Shown one piece after another: positions 57,101 to 64,000 of a stretch of 64,000 nt of DNA; position 1 is the first letter of the stretch; each line of letters begins with the position of its first letter. This DNA is from Anopheles merus (taxonomy: Eukaryota > Arthropoda > Insecta > Diptera > Culicidae): assembly GCF_017562075.2 (NCBI RefSeq), contig NC_054083.1, positions 33,220,755 through 33,284,754 of the forward strand. Direction: 5' to 3'. The notes beneath the pieces were generated by a model, which had not been told where the DNA came from, ran no database searches, and saw only the letters and a list, made by a program, of their open reading frames with translations. The position numbers and the translations under genes were made by a program.

Positions 57101-60100
57101 TATCGATTGTTTCAATTGTGTGCCTGTTTGCGCTTTTTCGTTTCAAGGGATTCAAGCGATTTGCATGATTTTGGACAACTTTTTTGGAAGCTGTCCAATG
57201 TCGCGATGACGCGTTTGTCCGCGACCGGTACCTCTCAAGCGGTTTTATATTGGCAAAAACACTTCCCCTCCCGCCGTACACGGTGACTTGTTTGGTGACA
57301 GGCATTAAAAAAACACTTTCAATTTGCGACTGGGTGGTGTTTATTTTCTTCTCTCGGTTATGTGTGTCTGAGGTTGTTTTGTTTCAGTTTCGTTTGGGGT
57401 GGGTCGGGTGTTGTTTCTCCCTTAGCGCAATCCTTTCGCTGTTGACGATATTTATGCCAACAGCATGAATATCCGAGTGAATTACGACAGTTCTAGAAAT
57501 TCCATCCAGTTGACATCAGTTTTGAATACAGTTGAAGCCAAAACAAACAAGTTTTATGTGTGGTTTTATGTTGATCGAATAAAACAATCAATAAACATGT
57601 CTGTGTCTGCATTTGCCATAAATTATACTAATTTACATTCTCCATGTACAAAACAGATGGAAAGTAAACTAATCATTCTTCTCAGAAGCTTCTCGTTTGC
57701 CAAAAGGCTTTGAAGGAAACACATCCATTGACTGACCTCCGGATGTTGAAACGAATCACGAACTTCACGAATCTAAACCATCATCTCACCCGTCTATCAA
57801 TCAAGTGCAAAGGTGCGCTCCTTCCACGCGTGTGTCCTTTGCAAATCAACTTGGGCACGATTTTGTTGCTTCTGACGCAAGCGACCATCCCGGATGTTTC
57901 CTGCGGACGGATCCTGCAATTGTACCACATCATGGGGCTGGCAAGACGGTTAAGCAATGACGTCAGCGCGTCATAAAAGCCGTAACGGAACGGACATGAG
58001 AAGGATTGGTTTGTTTTTTGAACACGTAACACCCCGCGTGGTACACAACAGACAAAAGCAAAAAAGTTACGCAGTTACAGCACATATGGTTACCATCGAT
58101 CGAAACGATCCTTCCGTACCTTTACCGCTCTACTACCAATTTCGGTCGTTCTGCTTCCTGTCTTCATTTCCGGGACGAGCGCCGGGGTTGATGTACGAAA
58201 TGGGGCTTCCCCATTCCTTATCTAGATTGCTGCTGGCGGTGCCCCGATTAATGGATCTCCCGCTTGGATGGGTTTTGTGTTCTGTATTACGGCATCGCCG
58301 CATCGGACGGTCGGGCAGTTGTCAAACCGTTTTTAAAAGACACAATTTGGAACCACTTCCTAGCGGCAGCAGTGATAGAGAGCCATTCGCCCCAAATACC
58401 CTTTACCACGTGACCGACCATGACACTTGGTGTGGGGCCGCGCTAGATAAATAGGTCGTTGGACAACGCTTGAACTTCCTAGTGTGGTGTGGAATTCCAT
58501 GAACAACACAGACACACATACGTTATGTCACACCCAATGTGTAACACATGTTTGATTACCGTAAATTGCTCCTTCCCCCCCTCACAAATACCAGGTGGGG
58601 TGGCCCGGTAGAAGTAGTTCTAGAGGTAGGTTTGCGCCTGCACTTGGCTTGACTTACTCACCTCGGACTTTCACTCGAGTGTAGCTGGGGTATAGCCCTC
58701 TCCCCTCGCACCGTGAGCTTAAGTGTGGCGCGCGGCATGACCCTCAAAGCAAACATACACACATAAACCTGACAATGGTCCGGATTTCAACGCGCGGTGT
58801 GGCCGGTTTTTCTACTCCATAAAAAAAACATACAACACAGCGCCAAAGCGCCACGAGCACGCGCCAATGCAATGCGCGGCAAGTTCTGCACATTGCCAAC
58901 ATTCACGTGTGCTGCTGTTTGGGAGGAGGAGTGCTGCCACTGTGCAGTACAGCTTAATTGCTGTACCCTCAAGGTCCCTCTGCGGGGGGTAGGGCATACG
59001 TCAAGAGCCGTTCTCAATTTTTGTAGCCATATTCTACCCGATCACTACAAGCTCATCCGTTTTCATCACGAGGCGTGCACCGGCGCGGTTGGTGCGCTCG
59101 GGCGGCGTGCGCAAGCCGCAAGACGCCCGGTGCAACCATGTGTGCAAACAACAATGGCCGAAGGCGGAGGCCCACTGCCCATGTTTGCGCTGCAACATAA
59201 ACTCAATTAATGCAGCTGCGGTGGCGTTCGATTGCTTGCAAGGATTAGGCCTGAATTGTAGATCAGAACAACTCGATTAGCTTGCCAATATCATGTGTGT
59301 GTGTGTGTGTTTGTGTGGACCGTTTTTTGTTAAGGACTCTTGCTGTTTCTTCTTGCCAGTAGCAGTGCACAAGTGTACTTGTGACTTGTAAACCGTCCAA
59401 AGGCTCATCGCGACATGCGCCAAAAGTCCTTGAATGTTTTGAGCATTTCCAGTGGAATTTCACAATAAAGCGTGTACTGTTACTGCACACAGTGCAAGGG
59501 GATTTCCAATACGGCCGCCCCGAAACCCGTCGTCATCGTTGGTGCTACTTGCGCCGTGTGCCGTTGCGAAATGTCTATTTCACAACGAGCATAGATAAAT
59601 GAGGCCATCTTGTTTGCTGGTGGGGACCGGCGGCGGCCCCCTCTGTGTGTGTGTGCACTGCTCTAGCAGCGAACGTGTTTTGACACGGGAGTAGTGGTCA
59701 GCATGAGCTTAAGCATTTTTACCTATATAGCACGATAGTATCAAGCAACCTGCTAACGGGGCGGCGGCATTCGATTACTCACGATCGATCACACACCAGC
59801 ACACCCACCCCGTTCCGGCCTTAACCTAGGCGTGCGGTATTTCAATCAAAACTGCGCACGCAATTCGCGCTTTGAGTTCTTGGGAGGAGGAGGTTGGTTA
59901 GCCTCTCGCCAGAATGAAAACACCTTTTGCTGCACATTATACGCACCTGTCAGAGCGCACACGATGCACTGAGACGTCCAAGAGGCCCAGTTTGACCTTA
60001 AACAAGCTGACACCCACCAGAACAACAGTCCCCGCCCGATCTGAAGGAAAAATGTTGAGCCGAGATGAGTCGACACTTATCGGAGGCACAAAAGGGGGAA

Positions 60101-62804
60101 GAGCGCTTTTCTGTGTGAAATCGGCTCAAACCTTGACGGGAATGGCAAACGGGCCGTGCGGGGTGAGTGTGCCGAGTGGTGTGCGTTGTCCGGCTGCTTA
60201 TTTCCCGCACTCGGACGCGGAGTAGTGCGTCTTTGAACTTCAATTTCTGCTGCAGGCTTAATTGGCGTGATCCGTTGCGATTCTTTGCCACATTGGGTCT
60301 CAAGCACACAGTTTGTCGCAAAGCTAAGCAAGCAAGCAAGCAAGCAGGCAGACAGCCACACGGTAGCTGCTTGCGCAGGTTTGGCTACGCGGGGAAAAAC
60401 ACGTTTGCCGGTCGCGCAAGGTGCGTTACCTCGAATTTGGGTCAAGTTGAAGTTGAAACTTTTCGAATAGTGCATCGCGCGTGCTTAAAATTTGGTGGCG
60501 CTCTTTTTTCCCCCCAAGCGGGCCGTTTGATTCGTTTGTTTGGAAGTGGATGAGCCTCGCGGATCAATCGATCAGTAATTGATCGCACACAACAATAACC
60601 ACACACACACACGCCGGGAGGGTGTCGATAGAGAGACCGATGGACCGGCAATTAACCGAGATGGCTCGAGAGCGCCAAATTAAACGATCGAACCACGCAG
60701 CTCAAATGAAGCATGCCAGTGGAAACTTGGCATGGCCAAGCAGATTGCGTAAAGAGGGTATGATTTTGGAAGCTAGAAGCGTACTCACAAAACAATTGCG
60801 AATAATTATGGGCTCATCTGCCCATACATATTGACACTTCAGGGTCAATGTGGCCGTTTGGCTGTTGCAACCAGTTGACGTTGTGCGAGCAAAATTACAC
60901 CGAAAATAGAAGCTTTTTGCTGGTGGCAGAAAGCATGACAAACATGCTGTACCATGTCACGGCGGGTTGTACAAATACACATCGCTTGAACGAGCGATCC
61001 AAGAACTTTTATGCACGGGCTGCAGCTATTTGTAAGTACACGTCCATAGCACGTCGCTTTACGTACGTTGTACTTTGTGCCGTTTGTGCATTGCAAACGT
61101 CAATGGCACAAGCTCTGCCTCAATGATTTGTAGTAAACGCGATGCTACTAATGCGCGAAGCGAAGCAAAGCAAAACAAAAAGGAAGTGTCTGAGATCCGG
61201 CATGTGTGGTGTACCGCGCACAGTGCACTTAGCGGCCGCCAGCAACGGAATCAATGCACCCCGTTTGTGCAGCATTGCAACGCGAAGGGAGGTTTTTGCT
61301 ACTGCAACACACACGATGAGTGCATTTTATTCTTGAAAGAAAATGCTACATTTAATAGACCTTGCTTTGGCGCTGAATGAGGAAGTAAATTGTGTGCAGC
61401 GGGTTTGTGCGTCTCGTCTGCGGTCGAACGTAATGCACCAGTGCACTGAGTCATGCTTGCAGGTCGTAGCAGTACACGGAAGCCAGCGTGATCTTTAGGC
61501 TGGAATTTCACACCGCCAACCGCAAGATCAGTGCCGAGTGCGGCCATGCAGTGTGAACTTGCAAGTACATCCAGCCGAAAAGGCACAAGTCACAAAGGTA
61601 ATCTGTGTCCAAACTGTATGCCACAGCCTGTGTGGTACATCCTTCGATCGATCGAAATCAATAGAAAGCGTTTTTTGTTGTTTGTTTTTTAATATTTCCC
61701 ACCAACATGCAACGACACACACCATATGGCAACAGGTGATCGTGATGCATTGCTGTGTTTTTGTATGTGTTTCGTTTTAGAGAAAAAAACGGCTGTAGAA
61801 GAAACCCCCAAACACATCGGCAAAAAAAACCTTGACAGAGCCATTGCTGCTGCTTCTACCGTCGATCACAATCCGCGCCCGTCATCACCTCACCAACGAC
61901 AAAAGAGTGTCCGTGTGTGTGTGTATGTATGGCCACGCTCTAGCGGGCTTAGTTCAGAGACGCTTCGACGCTATGGACAAAACACAACGGACGAGGCAGG
62001 CGCATCATATGCGGACACCTTGCCGCGATCGCGTACTTAGAGGGCACCGTCGTATGCACAACCTTACGTGTGGGTGTGCTGGCTGTGACGACACGACGTC
62101 CGAACCACGATTAGTGCTTAAAGTTCACTTACACACACTCAAAAGAGTGCTTAAAACCCTCGATCGGGGGACGATTGTGCCATGGAACTCATCGAACCAA
62201 AGAACTATCGTGATGGCGTAGCATGATACTGACCAAGGCAACCACTACTAACTACGAACTCTAGTACTACTACTACTACTACTACTACTACTCACAAACA
62301 CACGCTAAAGCACACGTACCTTTCTTCCACGGACAGGTGCTGCAGTTCCGGCACGTAGCACCAGTGCTCCTCCGGCACGAGGGTGATGAAAATTTGCGAA
62401 AAGTACACGAACGCCACAAAGAACGCGAACGGTATCATCAGCAGGAACAGTATCTTCTGATATCGGCCAAACTCGCCCACGTGTGGCAGCAGATCGTCAA
62501 AGTCTACGACCGGTTTTTCGGCTACTGCTGCCCCCGTGCTGGCGCCATTGGTGGCCACCATCACGACACCATGCTGGTTGCTGTTCTTTGTCTCCTTGCG
62601 CAGCTCGTCCTCCTGTTCCTTGCCGGCCTGCTTCTCCGCCGCCTGGGCACAGTCGCTCACGAAGCCATTGTTGATGAAGGCGTTCAGCTTCAGGTTAGCG
62701 CTTAGATTGCTCAGGCTGGCACTGTTGTTTAGGCTCGGCTCGTTCAGCTCCCGCTCGTCGCCGACGTGCACGACCGGAATGCTTTCCTCTGGTTTGGGCG
62801 TCAT
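48101..62804 (-). CDS. CarT: SLC22-family transporter, most like the carcinine transporter CarT
   Basis: Twelve-span major facilitator of the organic cation/anion (SLC22) family. Exons 62804..62320, 54701..54467, 54382..54124, 49517..49325, 49253..48820, 48725..48377 and 48305..48101 join to 719 residues. A polar cytosolic N-terminus of about 100 residues precedes FDDLLPHVGEFGRYQK and helix 1 (about 117-142). The large external loop in exon 2 has two N-F-T glycosylation sites and cysteines. GWIADRYGR (270-278) is the MFS loop 2-3 signature; PESARWL, DRWGRR and LLLPETLGHDLPQT are SLC22 marks. The tail is Ser/Arg-rich. Drosophila CarT recycles carcinine, a histamine conjugate, into photoreceptors; that substrate here is inference, and a beta-alanine transporter paralogue is possible. 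Introns of 7.6 and 4.6 kb contrast with the compact genes elsewhere. Confidence 0.85.
49518..54123 (-). other. Third intron of the SLC22 transporter
   Basis: A 4.6-kb intron with no supported exon, gene or RNA. It includes a short CAG run at about 53269-53285 and otherwise unremarkable sequence. Intronic enhancers are possible but not identifiable here. Confidence 0.6.
54702..62319 (-). other. First intron of the SLC22 transporter
   Basis: A 7.6-kb intron. I see no nested gene. It contains GT runs (about 56573-56589 and 59291-59311), AAGC repeats (about 60326-60346) and an ACT triplet array beside the exon 1 donor (about 62264-62292). It is a candidate region for tissue-specific enhancers by position only. 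Confidence 0.6.
62264..62292. repeat. (ACT)n triplet array close to the exon 1 donor
   Basis: About ten ACT (minus strand AGT) units beginning roughly 27 bp inside the intron from the exon 1 donor at 62319. On the minus strand they read as GTAGTAGTA, giving repeated GTA motifs downstream of the real GTACGT donor. Confidence 0.85.
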
Positions 62805-63360
62805 TTTGTTTTGAAGGGGTGTTTCAACACGTGTGTATATATCCTGGTGCTATGTGTGCACTGGTATAGTGTTTTAGAGTAGTTTCGTTTTCGTCTTCAC
62901 TATGAAGTGCGCTTTAGTTTTGGTGAAAAATCACACACATACACCCACTTGCACACTTAAATGCGAAGGATATACACTCACTTTGCGGAAGAACTATAGA
63001 GGCAATGGGACACACACACAAATACACTGGGTTGTCCGCGTTTGCTCACACTTTCTCGAATCTTTTACTGTTGTTGCATATTTTACTCGATTCCTTCCGG
63101 GTACGGCTATTTTGCAGAACCGCAACAATATACAGGCACACTTTTCGTGGTACTTCACTCCTGGTCACTGGTTACACGATCTTTTTTTTTTTGCTACTAC
63201 TAACCTATCCAGTACGGTGTTTGCGCGCGCTAAACATCCGTAAGCGACAGGGGTCGTAACAAACAAACAAAATCGCGATCTATCTTTTATGTTTCTTGTT
63301 CTGAACCACGCAAGTGCGCTGTTTTCAAGCGGCCTCACTCAGCTTCAAGCAGCTTCAGCT

Positions 63361-63426
63361 CGACCGGGTAGTGTGCGGATCGGACGTTTAATTGAGTCCG
63401 GTTCGATGCCGCACCGAGGATATATA
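63361..63426 (-). promoter_or_regulatory. Core promoter of the SLC22 transporter: TATA, Inr and DPE-like motifs
   Basis: On the minus strand TATATAT spans 63426..63420. About 31-33 nt downstream is TCAATT (63395..63390), an initiator-like sequence with its A at 63393, and GGTCG (63365..63361) lies at about +29 to +33, close to the downstream promoter element position. The spacing fits an insect focused promoter and would give a 5' UTR of about 590 nt. There is no transcript evidence. Confidence 0.5.
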
Positions 63427-64000
63427 GGGCTATTAGCGGACCCGTTGCGGAGAGCCGAGATCTCTGAGCTGAGAGCAAACAGATTTTGTCGCTGCTACTG
63501 TCGCTGCTGCTGCTGCTGCTACAGGTGCGTGAGAGACGGTGTGACACACTCGCAGATCGCTCGATCTCTCGGGCTCCGTCTAGACGGCCCGATCTCGCTC
63601 CGAAGGATACGCGCTTTTCCGAGATCGAGGTGCTCCGTCTCCGTCTGGCCACAGTAGAACGCAGATCCACACACAGGTACTGTACACCGCTTGCCACCAG
63701 TGCGTAGACTCTTCTGTCTGGGGCTTTGGCCAGTGGTACTGAGCTTACCTTACCTGCGGTACGTGTACACAGGTAGCTGAGCCATTCTTCTATCGCACCC
63801 CGTTTGTTAGGTGGCTTTTTTCGTGCACGTGAGTGTGTATGCGTTTATGGTACACCTTCTTACCCCCGCTACCCATCATAAGACACGATCGTACAGGCGA
63901 GAGACGGCACGATCGGTTCAATCCGGCTTACCACTACCCCTCCATTCGATTGCCCCGTTTGAAGCGCGTCATGAAGCCGGCCGCTCTCTCGCTCAACGGT
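63427..64000. other. Upstream flank of the SLC22 transporter
   Basis: Upstream sequence with CTG-rich stretches near 63487-63520 and CTCTC/GAGAG motifs. No exon recognised before the window ends. Confidence 0.5.

Noticed and set aside
63893..63935. tRNA-like B-box (GGTTCAATCC) near the right edge
   Set aside because: No A-box at the right distance and no acceptor-stem pairing was visible, so a tRNA gene is not supported.

Overview
The window is nuclear DNA of a dipteran insect. A mosquito of the genus Anopheles fits best. The reasons are compact genes with mostly 55-150 bp GT-AG introns, strongly G/C-ending codons in exons against AT-rich spacers, many CA/GT, GA and CAG microsatellites, several short palindromic MITE-like elements, and proteins that read like insect orthologues throughout. 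The species call is inference. I see no bacterial, viral, plasmid or CRISPR content.

Layout. 0-9.3 kb: 3'-truncated mitochondrial valyl-tRNA synthetase (-), nested palindromic elements, the GARP tethering subunit VPS53 (+), an intronless four-EF-hand calmodulin-like gene (-), then a TA-flanked MITE and a CGGAGTCG-rich repeat. 9.3-17.5 kb: ataxin-7 (+) with a long microsatellite-rich leader region and about 1.2 kb of probable 3' UTR. 17.5-25 kb: TLS1/C9orf78 (-), SLX9/FAM207A (+), TSEN54 (-), ARMC6 (-), then a 1 kb hAT-like or CGGAGTCG repeat. 25-33 kb: mitochondrial presequence protease PITRM1 (+), FKBP8/zonda (-), NAC-beta/bicaudal (+). 35-39.4 kb: eIF3j (-), RpL29 (+), TRAIP/nopo (-). 41-43.7 kb: glutaminyl cyclase (-), with a MITE inside its first intron. 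48.1-63.4 kb: a seven-exon SLC22 transporter (-), most like the carcinine transporter CarT, with 4.6 and 7.6 kb introns and a recognisable TATA/Inr core promoter.

Most genes are housekeeping: mitochondrial translation and presequence turnover, vesicle tethering, chromatin (SAGA), mRNA and tRNA splicing, ribosome assembly, translation, co-translational chaperoning, the DNA damage response. They are packed tightly, with two probable divergent promoters and several convergent 3' ends only about 160-190 bp apart. The right third is sparse and belongs to one transporter that looks tissue-regulated. I find no co-ordinated operon-like system.

Exon structures were read by hand from GT/AG sites and reading-frame continuity. 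For every complete gene the joined exons give an uninterrupted frame. Two donor sites (ARMC6 and eIF3j) are non-consensus and less certain. UTR limits, transcription starts and transposon family names are inference.
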